Source of the DNA: Rhinopithecus roxellana
Lineage: Eukaryota > Chordata > Mammalia > Primates > Cercopithecidae
DNA: 64,000 bases
Reading direction: 5' to 3'
Assembly: GCF_007565055.1 (NCBI RefSeq)
Contig: NC_044560.1
Coordinates: forward strand, 120,215,391 to 120,279,390
Positions 34,344 to 44,064 of this stretch are shown here, piece after piece. Below the pieces are notes generated by a model. It was not told the origin of the DNA, searched no databases, and saw nothing but the letters and a program-made list of their open reading frames with translations. How positions within the stretch are numbered: the stretch's first letter is position 1; every line of letters begins with the position of its first letter. Both the position numbers and the translations under genes were made by a program.

Positions 34344-34638
34344 GTTTTTGTTTTTGAGACAGAGCCTCTCTCTGTCGCCCAGGCTGGAGTGCAATGGCGC
34401 CATCTCGGCTCACTGCAACCTCCGCCTCCGGGGTTCAAGCGATTCTCCTGCCTCAGCCTCCTGAGTAGCTGGGACTACAGGCACGCACCACAATGCCCAG
34501 CTAATTTTTGTATTTTTAATACAGACGGGGTTTCGCCACGTTGGTCAGGCTGGTCTCAAACTCCTGACCTCAGGTGATCCGCCCTCCTCGGCCTCCCAAA
34601 GTGCTGGGATGACAGGCGTGAGCCACCGCGCCCGGCCG
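34344..34638 (-). mobile_element. Alu inside the CpG island
   Basis: Minus-strand Alu ending ACCGCGCCCGGCC, flanked by short copies of GACTGTT. Confidence 0.95.
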
Positions 34639-35040
34639 GGAAGACTGTTGATTAACAATTGCTGACGTGGTTTCTGGCACCAGCCCGCCTACCACACCCC
34701 ACCTCGCTTGAGGCTGAATGGGTAGCGGAGTAAACCCGCCCCTGGGCTGGTTTTCTCTGAATCGTAACTCCTGCCTGTAGGCCCCACCCGCTCTAGGCCA
34801 GCAACTCCATGTTCCCTGGCCACGCTGGAGCCCGCACCGAGTCCCACAGGTCTGGAGGCCTCAGCCCGGCACTGCACGGACGCAGCGTATGGAGCTCGGA
34901 ACTCTTGTGTCGCTGGGAGAATCCGGGGAGGCGGCGCCGGAAGGGGCGGGTCCGAGCTGAGATTTCCTCAGCCGGGGAGCCGGAAGTCCAAGGAACTGTA
35001 CCTCCATCATGACGACTCCGGTTACGTAAAAACATCCAAA
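34639..35040. promoter_or_regulatory. CpG-rich promoter-like segment, right half
   Basis: Contains GGGGCGGG (GC box), two ETS-like CCGGAAG sites (about 34937 and 34979) and TTACGTAA-type sequence (about 35023). This combination is typical of housekeeping and zinc-finger gene promoters on primate chr19. Confidence 0.6.
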
Positions 35041-35051
35041 CAGAAAATGCT

Positions 35052-35262
35052 GGCCAGGCTCATGCCTGTAATCGCAGCACTTTGGGAGGCCGAGGCGGGA
35101 GGATCGCCTGCGCCCAGGAGTTGGAGACCAGCCTGGGCAACATAGTGAGACCCTCCCCCCCATCTCTACAAAAAATTTAAAAATTAGCTAGCTGAGATCG
35201 CGCCACTGCACTCCAGCCTGGGCGACAAAGTGAGACTATGTCTCAAAAAACTTTAAAAATTA
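35052..35262 (+). mobile_element. Alu with deleted middle
   Basis: Left arm joined to the end of a right arm. Confidence 0.9.
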
Positions 35263-35411
35263 CCCCACGCCTGTAGTGTCAGATAGTCGGGAGGCAGAGG
35301 TTGGAGGATGACTGGAGCCTCGGGGATCAAGGCTGTAGTGAGGTATGATCGCACCACTGCGTTCCAGCCTGGGCAACAGAGCAAGACCCTGTCTCAAAAA
35401 GTATATAAAAG
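35263..35411 (+). mobile_element. Alu right-arm fragment
   Basis: Right-arm sequence with CACGCCTGTAGTGTCAG and a tail. Confidence 0.85.
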
Positions 35412-35417
35412 AAAAAG

Positions 35418-35712
35418 GCTGGGTCGGTGGCTCACTCGTGTCATCCCAGCACTTTGGGAGGCCGAGGCGGGTGGATCACCTGAGGTCGGGAGTTAGAGAC
35501 CAGCTTGACCAACAAGGTGAAACCCAGTCTACTAAAAATACAAAAATTAGCTGGGCATGATGGTGGGTGCCTGTCATCCCAGCTACTCGGGAGGCTGAGA
35601 CAGAACTGCTTGAACCCGGGAGGTGGAGGTTGCAGTGAGCCGAGATCACACCACTGCACTCCAGCCTGGGCAACAGAACGAGAGACTCCGTCTCAAAAAT
35701 AAAAATAAAAAA
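35418..35712 (+). mobile_element. Alu
   Basis: Full dimer with short deletions. Confidence 0.94.
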
Positions 35713-35713
35713 A

Positions 35714-36038
35714 GGCTGGGCACGGTGGCTCACGCCTGTAATTCCAGCACTTTGGGAGGCCGAGGCAGGTGGATCACCTGAGGTCAAGAGTTCGAGACCA
35801 GTCTGGGAAACATAGCAAAACCCCATCTCTACTAAAAATACAAAAAATTAGCCAGGTGTGGTGGCGGGCGCCTGTAATCCCAGCTACTTGGGAGGCTTAG
35901 GCAGGAGAATCACTTGAACCCGGGAAGCAGAGGCTGCAGTGAGCCGAGACTGCGCCATTAAACTCCAGCCTGGGTGACAGAGTGAGACTCCGTCCCCGCC
36001 CCTGCTCTGCCCCCCGCCAAAAAAAAAAAAAAAAAAAA
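35714..36038 (+). mobile_element. Alu
   Basis: Full dimer. The tail region holds a C-rich insertion before 20 A. Confidence 0.94.
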
Positions 36039-36293
36039 GAGAGAAAAAGACAATGCACTACAATAGAAAAATAAAAGTAGTACACTCTGGTCAAGCAGGG
36101 TAACCACTAGAACGTAAAATGATCTTTTTGAAACTATCCACATCTGTTACACGTGTTGAAAATGTAGGATTATATATATGTTTAATGTATACATACTTAT
36201 ATATACAAAACAAAAAGGACGGTTACTACAAGGAAAACAGGTAAACATTAATTGGAGTAAAAGAATATCATTTTATATAAGGGACTTGAACAT
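36039..36293. other. AT-rich unique sequence
   Basis: Nothing recognised. Confidence 0.35.
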
Positions 36294-36416
36294 CTAACTG
36301 GGCACGGTGGCTCACGCCTGTAATCCCAGCACTTTGGGAGGCCGAGAGGGGTGGATTACTGGAGGTCAGGAGTTCCAGACCTGGGCAACATAGTGAGACC
36401 TCGTCTTTATTAAAAA
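36294..36416 (+). mobile_element. Alu left monomer
   Basis: Only the left arm is present. The tail has become a GATA repeat. Confidence 0.88.
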
Positions 36417-36452
36417 ATAGATAGATAGATAGATAGATAGACAGACAGACAA
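36417..36452. repeat. (GATA)n(GACA)n microsatellite
   Basis: Tetranucleotide GATA units change to GACA units. Confidence 0.95.
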
Positions 36453-36617
36453 AACATCAAAAGAGGGAGAGAGAAAGCAGACAGAGGTAGCAAAATATAC
36501 ACACTTGGTAAATTTGGGTGAAGGGAATATGAGTTATTTCTACTAATCTTGCAATTCTTATGTATACTTGCAATGATTTCTAAATAAAAGTTTTAACTTA
36601 CAAATTGAAATAAATAA

Positions 36618-36690
36618 AGTTTAAAACATTTGTCTAGAAAAGGCTAGCTAGGTCTACTAGCTAGCCTTTTCTAGACAAATGTTTTAAACT
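36618..36690. repeat. Perfect 34-bp inverted repeat, 5-nt loop
   Basis: Left arm 36618-36651 and right arm 36657-36690 are exact reverse complements with loop GTCTA. The arms begin AGTTTAAAACATTTG and end with GGCTAGCTAG. It is not the Made1 hairpin. The closeness of the two arms and the lack of any mismatch suggest a recent local inverted duplication or template switch. A transcript would fold into a long hairpin. Confidence 0.97.
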
Positions 36691-36760
36691 CTTACGCAGA
36701 GATAAGTTAATCAAGAAACGTATGTCCTGGAAAAACCTGTGATATGGGTGGAGCCACCTG

Positions 36761-36771
36761 GGAATAAAAGG
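36761..36771 (+). promoter_or_regulatory. USP29: Candidate USP29 TATA box
   Basis: GGAATAAAAGG lies about 30 nt before a plausible start region (36791-36800) and upstream of an exon ending in a strong donor. The distance to the coding exon fits the human USP29 gene length as I remember it. Confidence 0.4.
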
Positions 36772-36794
36772 TCGGAACATCATAATCCCTGTCA

Positions 36795-36974
36795 GACTCA
36801 ACTTTCATCCATTCTCATCCAGGCACTATGGAGTCTAATCCAGGCACTTTGGAAGGCTGAGGCTGGAGGATCTCTTGAGGCCAGGAGTTTGGGACCACCC
36901 TGGGCAACATAGCAAGATCTCATTTCTGAAAAAAGAATTATCGTCCACTCTCACCCAGAACAGCTCTCCGAACT
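36795..36974 (+). other. USP29: Candidate USP29 exon 1 (non-coding)
   Basis: Proposed from a TATA-like box and the consensus donor ACT|GTAAGT at 36975. The exon would contain an Alu left-arm fragment (36837-36937). The start is approximate. Transcript data would be decisive. Confidence 0.4.
36837..36937 (+). mobile_element. Alu left-monomer fragment
   Basis: CCAGGCACTTTGGAAGGCTGAGG to a short A-rich tail. Confidence 0.8.
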
Positions 36975-37012
36975 GTAAGTTTCATTCAAGGTTTGCTTGT
37001 TTGGGTGATGGG

Positions 37013-37013
<1 letters not shown>

Positions 37014-37044
<31 letters not shown>
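37014..37044. repeat. (TG)n microsatellite
   Basis: About 15 TG units. Confidence 0.97.
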
Positions 37045-37045
<1 letters not shown>

Positions 37046-38548
37046 GGAAGGAGGGTTTTTCTAAACTTAATGCCCTAAAGATATTGTCAGATATTGTGAT
37101 GAGGGGAATTTCATCTCCTACCCTTTATGAGGCTGAATTGTAAATTAGAAAATCCTGATTCTGGGTTTTTATTTTGAGGGATAGTTTTCTGTTTTCTGTG
37201 GCATTGGATACTGGCATCTTCAGAAAAGAGCATGCATTCAAAATGAAAATGATGAAGACTATCTGTCTTTTGAATTCAGCTCAGGGAAAAGCTGAGTTAA
37301 AATTAGATATCACTCTAATTTTTGTGATTCCTCCTTTCATTAAATTTAAGGTCCAGTGAGGGTGAAGTTTCCCCAAAGAGGCACTAATTTATCAGCAGCC
37401 ACAGGATGAAATAGAGGGACTTTTCTTCACACTCTAGATATTATGTTAGGATCTCTCGGGAAATGGAGGACACATTAATTATAATAATGGAAGATTTTCT
37501 GCTTCCCACATGGTTTGCTGGGTTTGGCATAGTATAGTTCATGCCCTACATTGAAGAAATGTGGGCACCCATCAACTGCAGCCATTTCTGATTGCACATC
37601 CCTGTTTCTTTAGCTGAATTGACTCCGAAAAGTCCCTTAATGTATTAATAATGTATTTGGACCTCAGTTTTCTTACTATGTTAAATGTAATAAAATTGAA
37701 TATCATATGGTCACTTGCAGAATTAAATTGTATTAAAGCATGTAAATCATACAGACTGATGTAGTACAACAAACAATAAACCTGTAATAAATGTCACTAA
37801 ACTCCCTTTCCTCCCATGATGGAACCTTAATTTTCTCCATATGAGGCATCCCTGTAGTTTAATATATTCTTAGAATTAGCAATAGGAATATGATGTTGAC
37901 AATTATGGTAATTACTTATGTGCAGACATGATTTTGAGCCATTTTAGCCCAATGGCTTATCCTAAGAAGTCACTGTTATTATTGATGCCCCATTTTCACT
38001 TATGTGAAACTAAGACTCAGGAGGGTTGAGTTTCAGCCTTCGTGTTATAAAAGCAGTAAGTGATGAAGCCAGGCTTGGAATCCTGGAAGTTGGAATGTAC
38101 AATGTGTGATCTCTGTGCATCCTCTCTGTAGTGCCTCTTTGTAACAAGGAAAAAATAAAGATGCTTAAAGTTCTAGGTGAGCAAAGTCAGAACTAGTCTT
38201 TAAGTTAGAGACCCATAAAGTATACGGTTTATCAGGCAACAAATGTTGTTAGAAAGTCTGGTTGTGGCAGAGTTCCAAGAAAACCAATGAATGTGAGGTT
38301 GGTTGATACACTAATCTAATCTGTGTAATTGGGGAGGGGCGCTTTTAGGAATGCATCTAGAGATAATCCCATTAACACACCAGGTTTTCTCCCAGATTGA
38401 ATTAACGTAAAGGATTTTGGAGGAAGGTTGGTTTTCCCAGTTTCTAAGATAGAATGCAATAAATAAACACGAAAGATGGTTGGGACTCTGTGCAGACTTT
38501 TTAAATAAAGCTCAGTTTCAGGACTCTGACCTTTTTATTTCTTTCTAG
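37045..38548. other. Unique sequence with a MIR (likely USP29 intron 1)
   Basis: 1.5 kb almost free of repeats. A MIR lies at about 37925-38085 (TATCCTAAGAAGTCACTG...GAAGCCAGGCTTGGAATCC). No ORF of substance. The low repeat content is notable beside the Alu-packed flanks. Confidence 0.45.
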
Positions 38549-38617
38549 TAACAGCCGTGGCAGTCAGAGCTCTGCCTGCAGTGTGACCATGGACAGCTCT
38601 CCAAAGCTTAAACTTCC
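38549..38617 (+). other. USP29: Candidate USP29 exon 2 with in-frame ATG
   Basis: A strong pyrimidine tract and acceptor (TTTATTTCTTTCTAG) ends at 38548, and a donor GT starts at 38618. Inside, ACCATGG at 38586-38592 is an optimal initiation context. Spliced to the acceptor at 45834, this ATG runs in frame through MDSSPKLKLPLHKER into the usual USP29 start. It is therefore either a real upstream start or a chance alignment. Confidence 0.45.
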
Positions 38618-38965
38618 GTAAATTGACTCAAGTTTCTTCGGAAACAACTGTGAGTGGGCAAAGGGCAATTTTTTCTGTGGGTTTCATTGGAATTTCACTG
38701 CTCTTCCTGAAATTGGAATGTTGGAAGGAAGTAGGCATTCCTGATTGCCTGGAGAGAAATAGGCAAATGAGTAAGGGGAGGGAGCAAATTAAGAGAGATA
38801 TTTTTTCTTTTTTCTGAAATCTCTGTTTGTGTTTTGAGATGTCTTTCCCTCCATTTTTTTTTTTTCACTCTTCATACTTCCCTTTCTCTGTCTCTCTCCC
38901 CGCCTCAGTTTTGCTAATTAGCTAGCACAACAACTCGCCATCTTACTCCCTTTCCTTACTCCCTG
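38618..38965. other. Unique sequence (intronic)
   Basis: Nothing recognised beyond pyrimidine-rich runs. Confidence 0.35.
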
Positions 38966-39282
38966 TTTTTTTTGTTTTTTGTTTTCTGTGTTTTCTTGAG
39001 ACAGAGTCTCACTCTGTTGCCCCAGCTGGAGTGCAGTGGTGAGATCTTGGCGCACTGCAACCTCCACCTCCAGGGTTCAAGCAATTCTCCTGCCTCAGCC
39101 TCCCGAGTAGCTGGCACTATAGGCACCCGCCACCATGCCCGGCTAATTTTTGTATTTTTAGTAGAGACCAGGTTTCACCACGTTGGCCAGGCTGGTCTCA
39201 AACTCCTGACTTCAGGTGATCTGTCTGCCTCGACCTCCCAAAGTGCTGGGATTACAGGCATGAGCCACCACACCCGGCCTGT
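38966..39282 (-). mobile_element. Alu
   Basis: Full minus-strand Alu with a TTTTG tail. Confidence 0.95.
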
Positions 39283-39449
39283 GCTCCCTGTGTTGACACT
39301 ACCGGTTGCATATCCAGCATTTACTCTCTGCTCCATCAATTCTTCCTAATAGTATTTCAGTTTTCCCTCATGTTTTCCAACTTCTGCAATCCACTCCAGT
39401 CCAAATATGACAGCAAATGATAACTCATCAGGTATGGTTTTAATTTTCA

Positions 39450-39748
39450 TTTTTCTTTTTTGATACGGAGTTTCCGCTCTTGTTGCCCAGGCTGGAGTGC
39501 AGTGGCGTGATCTCAGCTCACTGCAACCTCCACCTCTGGGGTTCAAGCAATTCTCCTGCCTCAGCCTCAAGTAGCTGATACTACAGGCACCTGCCACCAC
39601 GCCTGGCTAACTTTTTGTATTTTTTAGAAGAGATGCGGTTTCACCATGTTGGCCAGGCTGGTCTCGAACTCCTGACCTCAGGTGATCCGCCCACCTCAGC
39701 CTCCTAAAGTGCTGGGATTACAGGTGTGAGCCACTGTGCCCACCCTTG
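39450..39748 (-). mobile_element. Alu abutting the L1 truncation point
   Basis: Minus-strand Alu whose head (GAGCCACTGTGCCCA at 39730-39744) joins directly to L1 ORF2 sequence. Confidence 0.94.
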
Positions 39749-40446
39749 TGCAGGTTTTCAAAGGGAATTCTTCCACTTTTTGCCCATTCAATATGGTATT
39801 GACTATGGGTTTGTCATAAATAGCTCTTATTATTTTGGGATATGTTCCATCAATTCCCAGTTTATTGAGAGTTTTTACTATGAAGCGATGTTGAATTTTA
39901 TCGAAGGCCTTTTCTGCATCTATTGAGATAATCATATGGTTTGTGTCATTAGTTCTGTTTATATGCTGGATTACATTTATTTATTTGCTTATGTTGAACC
40001 AGCCTTGCATCCCAGGGATGAAGCCGACTTGATCATGGTGGATAAGCTTTTTGATGTGCTGCTGGATTCTGTGTGCCATTATTTTATTGAGGATTTTTGC
40101 ATTGGTGTTTATCAGGGATATTGGCCTGAAATTGTCTTATTTTGTTGTGTCTCTGTCAGATTTTGGTATCAGGATGATCCTGGCCTCATAAAATGAGTTA
40201 GGGAGGAGTCCCTATATTTCTGTTGTTTGGAATAGTTTCAGAAGGAATGGTACCAGCTCCTCTTTGTACCTCTGGTAGAATTCGGCTGTGAATCCATCTG
40301 GTCCTGGGCTTTTTTTGGTTGTTAGGCTATTAATTACTGCCTCAATTTCAGAACTTGTTATTGGTCTGTTCAGGGATTCGGCTTCTTCGTGATTTAGTCT
40401 TGGGAGGGTACATGTGTCCAGGGATTTATCCATTTCTTCTAGATTT

Positions 40447-40744
40447 TCTTTTTCTTTTTTTTGAGACGGAGTCTCGCTCAGTCGCCCGGGCTGGAGTGCA
40501 GTGGCCGGATCTCAGCTCACTGCAAGCTCCGCCTCCCGGGTTCCCGCCATTCTCCTGCCTCAGCCTCCCAAGTAGCTGGGACTACAGGCGCCCGCTACCT
40601 CGCCCGGCTAGTTTTTTGTATTTTTTTTAGTAGAGACGGGGTTTCACCGTGTTAGCCAGGATGGTCTCGATCTCCTGACCTCGTGATCCACCCGTCTCGG
40701 CCTCCCAAAGTGCTGGGATTACAGGCTTGAGCCACCGCGCCCGG
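40447..40744 (-). mobile_element. AluY (Old World monkey type) in L1
   Basis: Low divergence, GTGGCCGGATCTCAGC block, TSD TCTTCTAGATT. Confidence 0.96.
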
Positions 40745-41229
40745 CTCTTCTAGATTGGTTTATTTGCACAGAGGTGTTTGTAGTATTCTCTGATGGTAGT
40801 TTGTATTTCTGTGGCATCAGTGGTGATATCCCCTTTATCATTTTTTATTGTCTATTTGATTCTTCTCTCTTTTCTTCTTTATTAGGCTGGCTAACCGTCT
40901 ATTTTGTTAATCTTTTCAAAAATCCAGCTCCTGGATTCATTGATTTTTTTGAAGAGTTTTCGTGTCTCCATCTCCTTCAGTTCTGCTCTGATCTTAGTTA
41001 TTTCTTGTCTTCTGCTAGCTTTTGAATTTGTTTGCTCTTGCTTCCCTGGTGCTTTTAATTGTGATGTTAGGGTGTTGATTTCAGATCTTTCCAGCTTTCT
41101 GATATGTGCATTTAGTGCTATAAATGTCCCTCTGAACACTGCTTTAGCTGTGCCCCAGAGATTCTGGTATGTTGTCCTTTTGTTCTCATTGGTTTCAAAG
41201 AATTTCTTTATTTCTTTATTTTTATTTTT

Positions 41230-41530
41230 ATTTTTCCTTTTTTTTTTTGAGACAGAATTTCACTCTGTCACTCAGGCAGGAGTGCAGTAGCACAATCATA
41301 GCTCACTACAAGCTCCGCCCCCCAGGTTCAAGCGATCCTCCTGCCTCAGGCTCCAGAGTAGCTGGGATTACAGGCATGCACCACCACACCTGGCTAATTT
41401 TTGTGTTTTTAGTGGAGACGGGGTTTCACCATATTGGCCAGGCTAGTCTTGAACTCCTGACCTCAAGTGATCCACCTGCCTCAGCCTCCCAAAGTGCTGG
41501 GATTACAGGTATGAGCCACCACTTCCAGAT
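41230..41530 (-). mobile_element. Alu in L1
   Basis: Minus-strand Alu with diverged ends, inserted in ORF2. Confidence 0.94.
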
Positions 41531-41689
41531 AGAACTTCGTTATTTTTGCCTTAATTTCGTTATTTACCCAGTAGTTATTCAGGGTCAGGTTGTTCATTTC
41601 CATGTAGTTGTGTGGGTTAGTGAGTTTCTTAATCCTGAGTTCTAATTTGATTGCACTGTGGTCTGAGAGCTTTTTTTTTTTAATTAATT

Positions 41690-41993
41690 AATTTTTAATT
41701 TTTTTTTTTTAAGACGGAGTCTCACTCTGTCCCCCAGGCTGGAGTGCAGTGGCGCGATCTCTGCTCACTGCAAGCTCCACCTCCCGGGTTCACGCCATTC
41801 TCCTGCCTCAGCCTCCCAAGTAGCTAGGACTACAGGTGCCCTGCCACCACGCCCAGCTCATTTTTTTGTATTTTTTAGTAGAGACGGGGTTTCACCATGT
41901 TGGCCAAGATGGTCTTGATCTCCTGACCTCGTGATCCCCCAGCCTTGGCCTCCCAAAGTGCTGGGATTACAGGCGTGAGCCACCGCGCCCGGC
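41690..41993 (-). mobile_element. Alu in L1
   Basis: Minus-strand AluY-like copy flanked by short AGAGCTT repeats. Confidence 0.95.
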
Positions 41994-42737
41994 CTAGAGC
42001 TTGTTTGTTATGACTTCCGTTCTTTTGCATTTGCTGAGGGGTGTTTTACTTCCAATTATGTGGTCGATTTTAGAATAAGTGCTATGTGGTGCTGAGAAGA
42101 ATGTATATTCTGTTGATTTGGGGTGGAGAATTATGTAGATGTCTATTAGGTCCACTTGGTCCAGAGCTGAATTTAAGTCCTGAATATCCTGGCTAATTTT
42201 CTGTCTCATTGATCTAATATTGACAGTGGGATGTTAAAGTCTCCCACTATTATTGTGTGAGAGTCTAAGCCTCTTTGTAGGTCCCTGAGAACTTGCTGTA
42301 TGAATCTGGATACTCATGTATTGGGTGCATATAGATTTAGGATAGTTAGCTCCTCTTGTTGCATTGATCCCTTTACCATTATGTAATGCCCCCTGTCTTT
42401 TTTATCTTTGTTGGTTTAAAGTCTGTTTTATCAGAGACAAGGATTGCAGCCCCTCCCCTTTTTTTTTTTTTTTCTTTCCATTTGCTTGGCAAATATTCCT
42501 CCATCCCTTGATTTTGAGCCTATGTGTCTTTGCACATGAGATAGGTCTCCTGAGTATAGCACACCAATGAGTCCTGACTCTTTATCCAATTTGCCAGTGT
42601 GTATCTTTTAACTGGAGGCATTTAGCCCATTTACATTGAAGGTTAAGATTGTTATGTGTGAATTTGTCCTGTCGCCGTGATGCTCGCTGGTTATTTTGCA
42701 CATTAGTTGATGCAGTTTCTTCTGTGCCATTGGTCTT

Positions 42738-44064
42738 TATATTTTGGTGTGTTTTTGCAGTGGCTGGTACCGGCTTTTCCTTTCCATATTTAGTGCTTCC
42801 TCCAGGAGCTCTTGTAAGGCAGGCCTGGTGGTGACAAAATCCCTCAGCATTTGCTTGTCTGTACAGGATTTTATTTCTTCTTCGCTTATGAAGCTTAGTT
42901 TAGCTGGATATGAAATTCAGGGTTGAAAATTCTTTAAGAATGTTGAGGCCGGGCGCGGTGGCTCAAGCCTGTAATCCCAGTACTTTGGGAGGCCGAGACA
43001 GGTGGATCACGAGGTCAGGAGTTCGAGACCATCCTGGCTAACACGGTGAAACCCCGTCTCTACTTAAAAATACAAAAAACTAGCCGGGCGAGGTGGCGGG
43101 CGCCTGTAGTCCCAGCTACTCCAGAGGCTGAGGCAGGAGAATGGCGTAAACCCGGGAGGCGGAGCTTGCAGTGAGCTGAGATCCGGCCACTGCACTCCAG
43201 CCTGGGTGGCAGAGCGAGACTCCGTCTCAAAAAAAAAAAAAAGAATGTTGAATATTGGCCCCCACTCTCTTCTGGCTTGTAGGGTTTCTGCAGCAATCCA
43301 CTATTAATCCGATGGGCTTCCCTTTGTAGGTAACCTGACCTTTCTCTCTGGCTGCCCTTAACACTTTTTTCCTTTGTTTCAACCTTGGAGAATCTGATGA
43401 TTATGTGTCTTGTGGTTGCTCTTCTCAAGGAGTATCTTTGTGATATTCTCTGTATTTGCTGAATTTGAACGTTGGCCTGTCTTGCTATGTTGGGGAAGTT
43501 CTCCTGGATAACATCCTGAAGTGTGCTTTCCAACTTGGTTCCATTCTCCCTGTCACTTTCAGTTACACCAATCAATCGTAGGTTTGGTCTTTTCACGTAG
43601 TCCCATATTTCTGGGAGCCTTTGTTCATTCCGTTTCATTCTTTTTTCTCTAATCTTGTCTTCATGCTTTATTTTATTAAGTTGATCTTCAATCTCCGATA
43701 TCCTTTCTTCCACTTGATCGATTTGGCTATTGATACTTGTATACGCTTTACGAAGTTCTCTTGCTGTGTTTTTCAGCTCCATCAGGTCATTTATGTTCCT
43801 CTCTAAACTGGTTATTCTAATTAACAATTCCTGTAGCATTTTATCAAGGTTCTTACCTTCCTTGCACTGGGTTAGAACATGCTCCCTTAGCTCGGAGGAG
43901 TTTGTTATTACCCACCTTCTGAAGCCTACTTCTGTCAATTCGTCAATCTCATTCTCCGTCCAGTTTTGTGCCCTCCTTGGAGAGGAACTGCGATCACTTG
44001 GAGAAGAGACATTCTGTTTTTTGGATTTTTCAGCGTTTTTGTGCTGGTTTTTCCTCATCTTCAT
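42738..44064 (-). pseudogene. L1 ORF1 remnant
   Basis: Starts at the ATG at 44064 with a basic N-terminus, a coiled coil (SLERNINDLMELKNT; QIDQVEERISEIEDQL) and the conserved IWDYVKRPNLRLIGV of the RNA-binding domain. A frameshift after RFSKVETKEK and the AluY at 42947-43241 disrupt the C-terminus. It encoded the RNA-binding chaperone of L1 and is now broken. Confidence 0.9.
42947..43241 (+). mobile_element. AluY (Old World monkey type) in L1 ORF1
   Basis: CTCAAGCCTG and GATCCGGCCACTGC blocks. TSD AAGAATGTTGA. Confidence 0.96.

Larger units (their letters stand above)
39749..42680 (-). pseudogene. L1 ORF2 remnant (EN and part of RT)
   Basis: Endonuclease-region and RT-region peptides are readable in pieces: SALDQVDLIDIY and STEYTFFSAPHSTYSKIDHI near 42000-42209, TSSEIEAVINSLTTKKSPGP near 40300, and ISIDAEKAFDKIQH near 39920. 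Three Alus interrupt the reading frame, and the sequence ends before the FADD catalytic box. No functional enzyme is possible. Confidence 0.9.

Noticed and set aside
36618..36690. Made1/mariner hairpin
   Set aside because: The arm sequence does not resemble the Made1 consensus and lacks TA-flanked mariner ends.
43060..44064. 334-codon ORF as a fusion gene
   Set aside because: It is L1 ORF1 running by frameshift into an antisense Alu. No gene.
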